Positions 15,939 to 24,931 of a stretch of DNA of 35,699 bases are shown piece by piece; positions within the stretch are counted from its first letter, which is position 1, and every line of letters begins with the position of its first letter. The stretch comes from Gammaproteobacteria bacterium (lineage in GTDB: Bacteria > Pseudomonadota > Gammaproteobacteria > Steroidobacterales > Woeseiaceae): positions 1 to 35,699 of the forward strand of contig JAHHOT010000135.1 in assembly GCA_018677555.1 (NCBI GenBank). Reading direction: 5' to 3'. A model generated the notes under the pieces. The model was given only the letters and a program-made list of their open reading frames with translations. It had not been told where the DNA came from and ran no database searches. A program made the position numbers and the translations under genes.

Positions 15939-17005
15939 GCGTTGCTGCGCTTGCAAGGCCGGAAATAGCCGCGCTGAGTGGCTATGCGTCGCCAACCGCC
16001 GATGCCGGCGAGATTCGCCTCAACGCCAACGAAGCGTTTTGCTCGCCCTGGGCAGACAGCCACGTTGCTCAGCTGACCCGCTACCCGGACATGCGGCCGC
16101 ACAGCTTACGCAGCATGCTGTGCGACCTGTACGGTACAGCGACGACGAACCTGCTACCCGTCAGGGGCAGCAGTGAAGCCCTCGATCTGCTGATTCGATC
16201 GTTTTGCCGCGCCTATCAGGACAGCGTCCTGGTGCCGACGCCGTCGTTCGAGATGTATCGCGTTTACGCGGACATTCAGGGTGCCGCCGCGATCGACCTG
16301 CCGTTGTCCGCTGAAAACGCATTCGCCGTCGACGCTGCACGCGTTCTCGATGCCTGTGGAGAACACACGAAACTCGTATTTTTATGTTCGCCCAATAACC
16401 CGACCGGCAACGTCATCGACCGCGACACGATTCTTGAAATCTGCCGCGCACGCCAGGGCCAATCGCTGGTCGTGCTCGATGAGGCGTATATCGAATTCAG
16501 TGACTCGACGTCGCTGGTGTCCAATGGTGTTCGCGTTGACAACCTGGTGATCCTGCGCACATTGTCGAAGGCGTTTGCGTTGGCGGGAGCACGCTGCGGT
16601 GCGGTGATCGCCGATTCGGCAGTTATCGGCATACTCGAAAAGGTCATGTCGCCCTACTCTTTCGCAACACCCGTGGTAGAACAGGTGTGCCGCGCTCTCG
16701 GCGGGGGACAACTCCAAAACACCACGCGCCTGATCAATGAAACCCGGGAACTCCGCGATCAGTTGTTCCGGGCACTCACGCCCCTTCGCGCTGTTGAGAA
16801 GGTATGGCCGAGCCAGGGAAATTTCCTGCTGGTTCGCTTTCGCAAGCTCGAAACGGCAATAGCCGAGCTGGCACGCAGGAAAATTCGCGTTCGGCAGTTC
16901 ACAGGCCAGTCGTCGCTGGCTGGCTGCGCAAGGATTACGGTCGGCAGCGCCGAAGAGAATGCGCAGCTGGTCGCCGCGTTACGCGTACTGGACATTACGG
17001 CATGA
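15935..17005 (+). CDS. hisC: Histidinol-phosphate aminotransferase
   Basis: PLP-dependent fold-type I transaminase converting imidazole-acetol phosphate to histidinol phosphate. It is 356 residues. IRLNANEAFCSPW and RYPDMRPHSLRSML are the HisC N-terminal blocks; FLCSPNNPTGNVID and VVLDEAYIEFSD bind the cofactor ring; the Schiff-base lysine lies in RTLSKAFALAGARCG. The start is GTG at 15935 within the GTGA overlap with the hisD stop. The stop overlaps the hisB ATG in the same way. Confidence 0.96.
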   Translation: MSVAALARPEIAALSGYASPTADAGEIRLNANEAFCSPWADSHVAQLTRYPDMRPHSLRSMLCDLYGTATTNLLPVRGSSEALDLLIRSFCRAYQDSVLVPTPSFEMYRVYADIQGAAAIDLPLSAENAFAVDAARVLDACGEHTKLVFLCSPNNPTGNVIDRDTILEICRARQGQSLVVLDEAYIEFSDSTSLVSNGVRVDNLVILRTLSKAFALAGARCGAVIADSAVIGILEKVMSPYSFATPVVEQVCRALGGGQLQNTTRLINETRELRDQLFRALTPLRAVEKVWPSQGNFLLVRFRKLETAIAELARRKIRVRQFTGQSSLAGCARITVGSAEENAQLVAALRVLDITA

Positions 17006-18075
17006 AAAAACGGGTTCTGTTCCTCGATCGCGACGGCACGGTCATTCACGAGCCGGATGATTTTCAGGTGGATGCACTGGAAAAAGTGCAGCTGCTGCCG
17101 GACGTGATCCCGTCCTTGCTGCAGCTCCGGGATGCCGGCTTTCGCCTGGTTATGGTCACCAACCAGGACGGGCTTGGCACGCCGTCATTTCCGCAGGACC
17201 AATTCGACGCATGCCAGGAATTTCTGCTGCGCCTGCTTGGCAGCCAGGGAATCGAGTTTGACGAGATATTCGTGTGTCCGCATCTGCCGTCAGACCACTG
17301 CGGCTGCCGCAAGCCGCGCACCGGGCTGCTGACGCGATACCTGGCCGCACACGATATCGACATCGGTCGCAGTGCCGTGATCGGCGACCGTCAGGCCGAC
17401 ATGGACCTGGCCGACAACATCGGCGTCCAGGGCCTGCGGCTTGGCGGCGGCACCGGGCAAGGCTGGACCGACGTGACGCGCACGCTTCTCGCCGCGCAGC
17501 GCGTCGCCAGTTGCGAACGCTCGACCCGCGAGACCCGTATCCGGGTCGACGTTAATCTCGACTGTCCGGACCCCGTTGCAATCAGCACGGGTATCGGTTT
17601 CTTCGACCACATGCTGGAGCAAATCGCACGCCACGGAAACTTCAGTTTACAAGTGGCGTGTTCCGGCGATTTGCATGTCGACGAGCATCACAGCATCGAA
17701 GACTCGGCGATCTGTATTGGCAGTGCAATGCGCGACGCGCTCGGCAACAAATCCGGGATCGGACGGTATGGATTCCTGCTGCCGATGGATGAGAGTGAGG
17801 CGCAGGTATCGCTGGACCTCTCCGGCCGCTCCACTTTCGTCTTCAACGGTGAATTCAGCCGGGAAGCGGTCGGCGGCATGCCGACCGAACTCGTGCCGCA
17901 TTTTTTTCAATCGTTCGCGGACGCGCTGGGCGCTGCATTGCACATCAAGGTTCACGGGCATAACGCGCACCATATGATCGAGGCGTGTTTCAAAGCCGTT
18001 GGCCGCGCGCTTGCGGCCGCCATCGCGCAAACAAAGGGACTGACGGTCCCGTCCACCAAGGGAGTGCTCGCCTGA
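17002..18075 (+). CDS. hisB: Bifunctional histidinol-phosphatase / imidazoleglycerol-phosphate dehydratase
   Basis: Fusion enzyme for the sixth and eighth steps of histidine synthesis, 357 residues. The N-terminal HAD phosphatase (1 to about 165) has FLDRDGT with catalytic Asp9 and Asp11, VTNQDGLG, the zinc motif CPHLPSDHCGCRKP and GDRQADMDLA. The C-terminal dehydratase (about 166-357) has IGFFDHMLEQIARHG, HVDEHHSIEDSAI and HVHGHNAHHMIEA-type metal-binding histidines. The ATG at 17002 overlaps the hisC stop (ATGA) and gives the standard N-terminus; an in-frame extension into hisC is rejected. The fused form is typical of gammaproteobacteria. Confidence 0.97.
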   Translation: MKKRVLFLDRDGTVIHEPDDFQVDALEKVQLLPDVIPSLLQLRDAGFRLVMVTNQDGLGTPSFPQDQFDACQEFLLRLLGSQGIEFDEIFVCPHLPSDHCGCRKPRTGLLTRYLAAHDIDIGRSAVIGDRQADMDLADNIGVQGLRLGGGTGQGWTDVTRTLLAAQRVASCERSTRETRIRVDVNLDCPDPVAISTGIGFFDHMLEQIARHGNFSLQVACSGDLHVDEHHSIEDSAICIGSAMRDALGNKSGIGRYGFLLPMDESEAQVSLDLSGRSTFVFNGEFSREAVGGMPTELVPHFFQSFADALGAALHIKVHGHNAHHMIEACFKAVGRALAAAIAQTKGLTVPSTKGVLA

Positions 18076-18076
18076 T

Positions 18077-18673
18077 ATGAAGCCGCGCGTTGCCATCGTC
18101 GATTCCGGCGGCGCCAACATCGCGTCGCTGCAACATGCATTCGGGCGGATTGGCGTGGCCGCCGAGCTCTCGGCGGATCCGGAGTCAATTCGTGCAGCAA
18201 CGCATGTCGTTCTGCCGGGCGTCGGTGCGGCGGCGGACGCGATGCAACGTCTTGCGGAGCGCAATCTGTCCGACGCGGTTCGCACTCTGAAACAGCCCGT
18301 TCTGGGCATCTGCCTCGGGATGCAGCTACTGGCCGATGCCTCCGACGAGGACAGCGCGACCTGCCTCGGTGTATTGCCTGGACGGTCCACCGCATTGCCT
18401 GCAAGCCCGGAGTCGCCGGTCCCGCACATGGGATGGAGCCGCATCGCCATCAATCGGCCGGACGCATTGCTGGCCGGCATCGACGATGGATGCTATTTCT
18501 ATTTTCTGCACAGCTTTGCGCTGGCACCGTCGGCGCACTCGCTCGCAACCGCCTGCCACGGTGTCGAATTCAGCGCTGTTCTGCAGCATCGGAATTTCCG
18601 CGCAGTGCAGTTTCACCCGGAGCGATCGTCGCGCGCCGGCGCACGTTTACTCAGCAATTTTGTCGGGCTTTGA
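18077..18673 (+). CDS. hisH: Imidazole glycerol phosphate synthase, glutamine amidotransferase subunit
   Basis: Class I glutaminase that feeds ammonia to HisF. It is 198 residues. The catalytic triad is visible: the Cys in VLGICLGMQLLAD, and the His and Glu in VQFHPERSS. The N-terminal AIVDSGGANIASLQHAF is the usual HisH opening (typically DYGxGN, here DSGGAN). It starts 1 nt after hisB and ends 2 nt before hisA. Confidence 0.96.
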   Translation: MKPRVAIVDSGGANIASLQHAFGRIGVAAELSADPESIRAATHVVLPGVGAAADAMQRLAERNLSDAVRTLKQPVLGICLGMQLLADASDEDSATCLGVLPGRSTALPASPESPVPHMGWSRIAINRPDALLAGIDDGCYFYFLHSFALAPSAHSLATACHGVEFSAVLQHRNFRAVQFHPERSSRAGARLLSNFVGL

Positions 18674-18675
18674 TC

Positions 18676-19413
18676 ATGCGGGTGCTACCAGCAATCGATA
18701 TTCGGGATGGTAAAAGCGTCAGATTGTTCCAGGGCGACTTTGATCAACAAACGACTTACCCGATCGACCCGGCGGTTCTCGCGCAGGACTATGCACGGGC
18801 CGGCTTCCGCGAATTGCATCTTGTCGACCTGGACGGCGCAAAAGACGGCCACCGCCGCAATCTGCAGACCATCGACAAGATCGTCGCGGCCGGCGACGTA
18901 CAAATTCAGTTGGGCGGGGGCATCCGACGCGAGTCCGATCTGCGGGAACTGTTCAGTGCCGGAGTTACCCGGTGTGTCGTCGGCAGTGTTGCTGCCGCTG
19001 ATCCTCGTCTGGTAAGCAGCTGGCTCGAAGAATTCGGCACTGGCGCCATTGTGCTCGCTCTGGACGTGCGTGTGCAGAACGACGAGCCCTGGGTGCAAAC
19101 GCACGGCTGGACGCGGAGCGCAGGCATCACGCTATGGCAGTTACTCGATGCGTACGCCGACTGCGGGGTCGTACAGGTTCTATGTACGGATGTTGCATGT
19201 GACGGTGCACTGGCCGGCCCTAACGCGCAGCTTTATCGGGACACGCTCGACCGTTATCCCGCTATCGAATTGCAGGCATCCGGTGGCATCCGCGACATCG
19301 AAGATTTGCAAACGTTGCGCGGCTGTGGTGCCAGTGCGGCAATCACCGGCCGGGCGCTACTCGATGGCCGCATCAGTAACTCGGAGATAGAACAATTCCT
19401 GCGCGTCGCCTGA
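18676..19413 (+). CDS. hisA: Phosphoribosylformimino-5-aminoimidazole carboxamide ribotide isomerase
   Basis: TIM-barrel Amadori isomerase converting ProFAR to PRFAR. It is 245 residues starting [20 protein letters not shown] with catalytic Asp8. Barrel blocks [26 protein letters not shown] and [16 protein letters not shown] (second catalytic Asp) are followed by the half-barrel repeat [14 protein letters not shown] and [12 protein letters not shown]. The ATG at 18676, just after the hisH stop, gives the standard N-terminus; a longer in-frame extension into hisH is rejected. The last 19 nt overlap the proposed AUU start of hisF. Confidence 0.96.
   Translation: MRVLPAIDIRDGKSVRLFQGDFDQQTTYPIDPAVLAQDYARAGFRELHLVDLDGAKDGHRRNLQTIDKIVAAGDVQIQLGGGIRRESDLRELFSAGVTRCVVGSVAAADPRLVSSWLEEFGTGAIVLALDVRVQNDEPWVQTHGWTRSAGITLWQLLDAYADCGVVQVLCTDVACDGALAGPNAQLYRDTLDRYPAIELQASGGIRDIEDLQTLRGCGASAAITGRALLDGRISNSEIEQFLRVA
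19383..19397 (+). promoter_or_regulatory. Ribosome binding site and AUU start of hisF
   Basis: GGAG at 19383-19386, an 8-nt spacer, then ATT at 19395-19397. The hisF frame is closed by TAA at 19377-19379. Between that stop and the catalytic Asp codon at 19425 there is no ATG, GTG or TTG; only ATT (19395, 19413) and CTG (19410) could initiate. Confidence 0.8.
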
Positions 19414-20213
19414 TTCCCTGTCTTGACGTGCGTGACGGCAAAGTCGTCAAGGGTGTGAAGTTTCGAAATCACCGCGTTGTCGGCGATATTGTCGAACTTG
19501 CGGCCCGCTACTGTGCCGAGGGCGCGGACGAGCTGGTGTTCTACGACATTTCAGCCAGCCCCGCCGGCAGAACAGTCGACCGGCAATGGATCTCGCGAGT
19601 TGCGGAGGTGCTCGACGTGCCCTTTTGCGTCGCGGGTGGCATTCGCAGTGTCGAGGATGCGGAGGCGGTTTTGAATCGGGGTGCCGACAAGATCTCCATT
19701 AACTCACCCGCACTGCATGCACCTGAACTCATATCGCAGCTGGCAAAACGTTTCGGCACGCAATGTGTTGTCGTTGGCATCGACAGTCGTGCAGTGGACG
19801 GCGACTACGTCGTATACCAGAACACGGGCGACCCGGAGAAGGCAGCCATCGCCGGTCGCCGCACGATGGATTGGATCGACGAAGTCCAGCACCTTGGCGC
19901 AGGCGAGATCGTGCTGAACTGCATGAATCAGGATGGCGTAAGGCAAGGTTACGACATCGAGCAATTGCGCCAGGCACGCCAGCGCTGTCGGATCCCCCTG
20001 GTTGCGTCGGGCGGCGCCGGCTCGATTGAGCATTTTGCCGACGTATTCGAATCCACTGGTGTCGACGCGGCGTTGGCTGCGAGCGTATTTCACGATGGCG
20101 ATATCAGCATCCCTTCTCTTAAACACTTCCTGTCGACGCGCGGCATAGAAATCCGCGTCGATGAGCGACAACCGGACCGGGCATCATGGCAGCAGACAAT
20201 ATTGAGTTCCTGA
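19395..20213 (+). CDS. hisF: Imidazole glycerol phosphate synthase, cyclase subunit (AUU start)
   Basis: Converts PRFAR plus HisH-derived ammonia to imidazole glycerol phosphate and AICAR. Translation from ATT 19395 begins [20 protein letters not shown], collinear with the canonical MLAKRIIPCLDV. It places the catalytic aspartates at exactly residues 11 (CLDV) and 130 (VVVGIDSR), as in characterised HisF. The first conventional start, GTG 19428, would remove Asp11. Further blocks: [53 protein letters not shown]. From this start it has 272 residues, about 15-20 longer than usual because of a C-terminal tail that overlaps hisE by 28 nt. It overlaps hisA by 19 nt. The product is certain; the start codon is strongly argued but unproven. 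Confidence 0.94.
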   Translation: MPARRLIPCLDVRDGKVVKGVKFRNHRVVGDIVELAARYCAEGADELVFYDISASPAGRTVDRQWISRVAEVLDVPFCVAGGIRSVEDAEAVLNRGADKISINSPALHAPELISQLAKRFGTQCVVVGIDSRAVDGDYVVYQNTGDPEKAAIAGRRTMDWIDEVQHLGAGEIVLNCMNQDGVRQGYDIEQLRQARQRCRIPLVASGGAGSIEHFADVFESTGVDAALAASVFHDGDISIPSLKHFLSTRGIEIRVDERQPDRASWQQTILSS

Positions 20214-20485
20214 ATACGCTCGAAGCAACGATCCGGCAGCGGATTGCATTGAGCCCAGACGGCAGTTACACGGCAAAGCTCGCAAACTCAGGCATCCGGC
20301 GGGTTGCACAAAAAACCGGCGAAGAGGCAATTGAAGTTGCGCTTGCGGCCGTTGCGCAGGACCGTCAGGAATTACGCAACGAAAGTGCCGACTTGCTGTA
20401 CCACTTGCTGGTGTTGCTGGCACTAAGCGACATCAGCTTACCGGAAGTTGTCGAGGTCCTGCGGTCCCGCCACGCGCCTGCGTAA
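20186..20485 (+). CDS. hisE: Phosphoribosyl-ATP pyrophosphatase
   Basis: Second step of histidine synthesis: hydrolysis of phosphoribosyl-ATP to the AMP form. It is 99 residues with the all-alpha MazG-like HisE pattern: [42 protein letters not shown] with acidic Mg-binding residues, and [13 protein letters not shown]. It lacks the HisI cyclohydrolase domain that is fused in front of HisE in E. coli, and no hisI follows before the terminator. The ATG overlaps the end of hisF by 28 nt and has no clear Shine-Dalgarno. The stop codon TAA is the start of the terminator's A-tract. Confidence 0.95.
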   Translation: MAADNIEFLNTLEATIRQRIALSPDGSYTAKLANSGIRRVAQKTGEEAIEVALAAVAQDRQELRNESADLLYHLLVLLALSDISLPEVVEVLRSRHAPA

Positions 20486-20517
20486 AAAAAACCCGCAGGG
20501 TGCAACCGTGCGGGTTT
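20484..20517. terminator. Bidirectional terminator between his operon and ilvD
   Basis: AAACCCGCA (20489-20497) pairs perfectly with TGCGGGTTT (20509-20517) around an 11-nt loop. On the minus strand the stem is followed by eight U residues (complement of A20484-A20491), a strong terminator for the ilvD transcript. On the plus strand only three U residues follow, so the his operon may terminate less efficiently. Confidence 0.85.
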
Positions 20518-20708
20518 GATGGCAGCGTCCGGAGATTATTATTGCCCGGTACGACTGCCTTCAGTGTCCACGCACCTCTGGCGCGCCATTTGTTTTACGA
20601 GTTTTCAAGCGCCGATCGCATCGGTCGCCCGGCACACTACGTAGACACCATTCATGTGTATGCGCGAAGTAAAACGAACCGCAGCGCAGAGGTCAAGTAT
20701 TGAGCGGC

Positions 20709-22397
20709 TCAGAGCTCCCAGTCCGGCGCGACCGTCACGGCACCCTCTGAGGCCGAGCGTACTTCTGCGCGGTATTTGGCGAGGATCCCGCGCTGCACAC
20801 TCGACGCCGGACGCTGCCAGCGGGCCTTTCGCGCTGCCAGTTCTGTGTCGTCGAGCGCAACATCGACCCGGCTCTGCCTGGCATCGATCGTTATCTGGTC
20901 GCCATTTTCCAGTAATGCAATTGGTCCGCCTAGCGCGGCTTCGGGAGTAACGTGCCCGACAACGAATCCGTGACTGCCGCCGGAGAATCGTCCGTCGGTA
21001 ATCAGCGCAACGTCCGACCCCAGACCTTTGCCCATTATCGCTGCGGTCGGACTCAACATTTCGCGCATTCCAGGGCCGCCTTTAGGACCTTCGTATCGAA
21101 TGACGATGACGTCGCCCGCTTTGACCTCGTCAGCGAGAATGCCCTGCAGGGCGTCTTCCTCGGAATGATAGATCCGTGCCCGGCCCTGGAATCGCAACCC
21201 CTCCTTGCCCGAGATCTTTGCAACGCAGCCTTGCGGCGCAATATTGCCGTAGAGAACGACGAGATGACTGTCCTTCTTGATCGGTTCGCCCATGTCCCGC
21301 ACGATCTCCTGGTCCGCCGGGTAGTCCCCGACGTCCGCCAGGTTCTCGGCCAGTGTGCGGCCTGTTACAGTCAGACAATCGCCGTGCAAGAGCCCGGCAT
21401 CGAGCAGCCGCTTCATCAAGGGTTGAATGCCACCGATATCTATCAATTCGGACATGAGATAGCGACCGCTGGGTCGCAAATCCGCGAGCACCGGAACGCG
21501 CGCGCCGATGCGTGAGAAATCATCCAGTGACAATTCGACGTCCGCCTCCTTTGCCATAGCCAGCAAATGGAGTACCGCGTTGGTCGAGCCGCCGAGAGCA
21601 ATAACGACCGTAATGGCATTTTCGAACGCCTCGCGCGTGAGAATGTCCGACGGACGAATTCCCTGTCGAATCAGGTTGACGACCGCTTGTCCGGCGCGCC
21701 GGCAGTCTTGCCGCTTGCTGTCTGACACGGCTTCCTGCGCAGAACTATTCGCGAGACTCAACCCCAGCGCCTCGATGGCCGATGCCATCGTGTTGGCCGT
21801 GTACATGCCACCGCAAGCGCCGGGGCCGGGAATGGCGGTTTGCTCAACCTCCAGCAATTGCGCGTCGTCGATGGTTCCGGCTGCGCGCGCTCCAACGGCT
21901 TCGAAAACAGACACGATGTCGCGCCGCCCGGCACCCGGTCGAATCGTACCGCCGTAGACAAATACGGATGGCCTGTTGAGCCGCGCCATTGCCATCACAC
22001 ACGCTGGCATGTTCTTGTCGCAGCCACCGATCGTAATCAATCCGTCGAAGCCCTGTGCTCCGGCTACCGCCTCGATCGAGTCGGCAATGATCTCGCGGGA
22101 CACGAGGGAATAACGCATGCCCGGCGTTCCCATCGATATCCCGTCGGATACCGTGATCGTGTTGAAGATAACGGCCTTCGCGCCCGCCGAATCGGTGGCA
22201 CCCGCTGCCTCGCGTGCAAGCCCGTCGAGGTGCATGTTGCAGGGCGTAATCATGCTCCATGTCGATGCAACGCCCACCTGCGGTTTTCCGAAGTCTGACT
22301 CTTCGAATCCGACCGCGCGGAGCATTGCCCGGCTTGGCGCCTGTTCCACGCCATCGACAACGACGCGCGAATAGCGTCGCAGTTCTTTTTCGTTCAT
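20709..22397 (-). CDS. ilvD: Dihydroxy-acid dehydratase
   Basis: Fe-S dehydratase forming 2-ketoisovalerate and 2-keto-3-methylvalerate, the third common branched-chain step. It is 562 residues. Cluster cysteines lie in ITPCNMH (Cys53), [10 protein letters not shown] (Cys126) and [14 protein letters not shown] (Cys195), the three-Cys arrangement of the family. Active-site blocks include [44 protein letters not shown] and [17 protein letters not shown]. It supplies the step absent from the ilvC-leu operon. It lies 27 nt downstream of the kinase gene in the same direction without its own obvious promoter or Shine-Dalgarno, so co-transcription with the kinase gene is likely. Its transcript ends at the strong minus-strand terminator near 20490. 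Confidence 0.97.
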   Translation of the reverse strand: MNEKELRRYSRVVVDGVEQAPSRAMLRAVGFEESDFGKPQVGVASTWSMITPCNMHLDGLAREAAGATDSAGAKAVIFNTITVSDGISMGTPGMRYSLVSREIIADSIEAVAGAQGFDGLITIGGCDKNMPACVMAMARLNRPSVFVYGGTIRPGAGRRDIVSVFEAVGARAAGTIDDAQLLEVEQTAIPGPGACGGMYTANTMASAIEALGLSLANSSAQEAVSDSKRQDCRRAGQAVVNLIRQGIRPSDILTREAFENAITVVIALGGSTNAVLHLLAMAKEADVELSLDDFSRIGARVPVLADLRPSGRYLMSELIDIGGIQPLMKRLLDAGLLHGDCLTVTGRTLAENLADVGDYPADQEIVRDMGEPIKKDSHLVVLYGNIAPQGCVAKISGKEGLRFQGRARIYHSEEDALQGILADEVKAGDVIVIRYEGPKGGPGMREMLSPTAAIMGKGLGSDVALITDGRFSGGSHGFVVGHVTPEAALGGPIALLENGDQITIDARQSRVDVALDDTELAARKARWQRPASSVQRGILAKYRAEVRSASEGAVTVAPDWEL

Positions 22398-22424
22398 TGA
22401 TTCGCTCTTGTTGCCGGTAGGACG

Positions 22425-24794
22425 TCAGCGTCCCGGTTCATCGTCATCCCGAATCATAACCGCGATTCGACGAAAAAGGTCTGAATCCGGCACTGAGCTG
22501 TCAACGATCAACTCCAGCATGAACGCTTCATCGCCCTCGACCTCGATGTCCTGCACAAGCGGGATCAGTATCCGTGCCGAGCGCTGGCCGGCAGCGAACG
22601 TCACGACGGTTGAACGTGGCTGGAAAAAATCTTCCCCTTCGGTCGCGGTGACGCCGCGGATCTGGTAGCCGACCTGCATGCGCTGGTCTCCCGGTTTGAA
22701 GCGCAGGATATCGATCTGGGCAGCCGGGTCGCTTTCGCGGACGGAGACCCGGCTCACCGCGAAGGCGATGGTATTGGTGGGCAAAGACGCCTCGAATCGC
22801 CGTTGGTCATCGTCTTCCAGGCGCAGGTTGATCACCGCCAGTTCCGCAGCGGCGCTCTCGCCGTCGCTCAACAACAGGGTGACCTGCCGGTCCGGTTCAC
22901 GCAACGGGTCGGACCGCATCGAGATCCGCGTCCTGGCGCGGGCCTGCCCGGCCGCAAATGCGATCACACCGTTGTCCGCCACCTGGTACTGGCCAGCCTG
23001 CCACGGCGAGCGATTGCCGCTAAAGCCGATTTCGTCGAAGTCGACGAGCAAGGGCAAGTTGATGTTGCGGTCGCGGACGAGATCCACGATGGCCGAGTCG
23101 CCGTCCTCCATCAGGGTGAGATCGACCTCCACCGGCGCCGTTCCGTCGCTGGCCAAGGGTACGATGATGTCGGCCGGCGGCAACGACGAATAATCGACCG
23201 GCTCGAACGGCTCAAGCGGCACTGCGGCGGATTCGACGCCTGAATCCATATCTGCGACTGCAGGAACCGCGCCCGGCGCCGACGCAGTCGGCTCGGTTGC
23301 CACCGGTGGCGCTTCCACCCTGGCGGAGTCGCTCGCTGGCCGTTCCGCGACCCGGTCGCCGGGAGGAGCCGGAACCGTAGCATCGTCCGCGACCGGGATG
23401 TGCGGGTCCTGCACTGTCTGCCCGGCAACAAAGCTGTCAAGCGTGTCACGTGCCTTGTCCACGAGGTCCGGCCTCGCCAGCGCCAAAGCCCCCAGGACGA
23501 AAAGGAGCCCAATCGTGGCCAGCGGCCAGGAGCGCTTTTCCGGTAGTGCCGGAACGGGTCGCATCGTGTCTTCAGCGGTCACCGTAATCGGCTGGGTGGC
23601 GGACATGGCCTGTAGAAAGTCCTTGGGAGCGGGGTAACGTGAAACGCGCGCAATGGAGAGAGCCTTTTTAAGGGCACGCCATTCGCGGTCATCGACGCCT
23701 TGCGGTCGTTGCGGTGCCATGCCGGCTTCGGCTGCTGCGGCGGCATTGCGCGGACCGTATACGCGGTAACCTGCCAGCAGGCGATACATGAGACAGCCCA
23801 GCGAAAAGACGTCGTCCGCGGGTACCGGGGTCTCGCCGGTAAGCACCTGCATGCTCGAATACACGGGTGCCGAATCGCGCTCCAGCTTTTCCCGAATAGC
23901 GGGATCACCGGCCAGCTGCTGTTGGCGTACGCGCGCCATCCCGAAATCGATCAGCTTTACCGTGCCCGACTCCGTAATAACGATGTTGGACGGCTTGATA
24001 TCACCGTGAACAACGCCGCAACGGTGCGCATAGTCGAGGGCGCCCGACACCTGGCGCATGATGTCCATGGCCACGGACTTGTCAATTTCGGCGCCTTTGC
24101 CGGCATTCAGCACCGCCCCGAGCGAGCGTCCTTCAAGCCATTCCATTACGACGAAATAGCAATCGTCATGACGGTCGATGTCGATGAACCGGGCAATGTT
24201 GTCGTGCGACAGGCAACGTGCCTTCGCGCCTTCCTGCTGCAGTGCCCGAACGGCATTCGGAATGGAGGACAGCTCCGGGTTCAGCACCTTTATTGCAACC
24301 CAGGGCTCCATGCCGCCGGCTTCCGCCAGCCGCCGATCGCGCGCCTTGTAAACCACACCGATACTGCCTCCGGCGACGCGCTGTTCCAGTTGAAAACGGT
24401 CGCGCAACAGCGCACCGACCTGCACGTGGCTGTCGACCAGCTCGTTTGGTGTCGTTGCAGACGGCACAATGGTGGTCTCAGGGTGAAACTCCGGCAAGTT
24501 TTCGCGCAGCGGTATCACCGCCGGCGATCCTGCGGGTTGCCCGCCGCTTACCTTGTCCAGGATTCCGAGTACCAATCGGAACGTCTCGTCGTGGATGTGA
24601 CCGTCTTGCAGTCGCTTGTGCAGAATCGCCCGAATATCCGACTCACTGTCGGAATTGTCGGACAGCATGCGCCGAATGGCGCTGTCGAGATCAGCGATGG
24701 TCGCATCGCTGGCGACCCGCTTCCTCAGCCGGCTATCGAACTCGGATAGCTCGACAGCGTAGGAACGCTGCAAATTGTCCTTTTTTGCACTCAT
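22425..24794 (-). CDS. Transmembrane Ser/Thr protein kinase with C-terminal Calx-beta-like domains
   Basis: A 789-residue protein. An N-terminal helical segment (about 1-120) precedes a PknB-type kinase domain (about 130-400): glycine loop VAGGSIGVVYKARD, VAIKVLN with Lys169, catalytic loop VVHGDIKPSN with Asp265, Lys267 and Asn270, and DFG at 283-285 (LIDFGMAR). The catalytic loop has HGD in place of HRD, as in many bacterial kinases. One transmembrane helix (WPLATIGLLFVLGALALA, about 423-440) leads to a Pro/Ala/Val/Asp-rich linker and two beta-rich repeats. The second (about 670-786) has the Calx-beta signature TATEGEDFFQPRSTVVTFAA and the acidic end IRDDDE; the first (about 545-662) ends LRLEDDDQ. 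The kinase is predicted cytoplasmic and the repeats periplasmic. Substrate and signal are unknown. The ATG lacks a clear Shine-Dalgarno. Confidence 0.88.
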   Translation of the reverse strand: MSAKKDNLQRSYAVELSEFDSRLRKRVASDATIADLDSAIRRMLSDNSDSESDIRAILHKRLQDGHIHDETFRLVLGILDKVSGGQPAGSPAVIPLRENLPEFHPETTIVPSATTPNELVDSHVQVGALLRDRFQLEQRVAGGSIGVVYKARDRRLAEAGGMEPWVAIKVLNPELSSIPNAVRALQQEGAKARCLSHDNIARFIDIDRHDDCYFVVMEWLEGRSLGAVLNAGKGAEIDKSVAMDIMRQVSGALDYAHRCGVVHGDIKPSNIVITESGTVKLIDFGMARVRQQQLAGDPAIREKLERDSAPVYSSMQVLTGETPVPADDVFSLGCLMYRLLAGYRVYGPRNAAAAAEAGMAPQRPQGVDDREWRALKKALSIARVSRYPAPKDFLQAMSATQPITVTAEDTMRPVPALPEKRSWPLATIGLLFVLGALALARPDLVDKARDTLDSFVAGQTVQDPHIPVADDATVPAPPGDRVAERPASDSARVEAPPVATEPTASAPGAVPAVADMDSGVESAAVPLEPFEPVDYSSLPPADIIVPLASDGTAPVEVDLTLMEDGDSAIVDLVRDRNINLPLLVDFDEIGFSGNRSPWQAGQYQVADNGVIAFAAGQARARTRISMRSDPLREPDRQVTLLLSDGESAAAELAVINLRLEDDDQRRFEASLPTNTIAFAVSRVSVRESDPAAQIDILRFKPGDQRMQVGYQIRGVTATEGEDFFQPRSTVVTFAAGQRSARILIPLVQDIEVEGDEAFMLELIVDSSVPDSDLFRRIAVMIRDDDEPGR

Positions 24795-24931
24795 TACAGA
24801 TTCGTTCGGTGGCCCGGATCGTGACCAGGCGTATGCGTCCATGCACCCCGGACAAGGCAATGCCGTATCTTACCGTGGGATGAGCGGTCATCTGTGGGAA
24901 CTGGTCGTCAGATTAGCCCGGAAAGGTCTTC

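Noticed and set aside
19428-19430. GTG as the hisF start
   Set aside because: It would remove catalytic Asp11 and the IPCLD strand; ATT 19395 has a correctly spaced Shine-Dalgarno.
20500-20703. Small plus-strand open frame between hisE and ilvD
   Set aside because: It starts inside the terminator loop, has no Shine-Dalgarno and no recognisable sequence. I see nothing else in 20518-20708.
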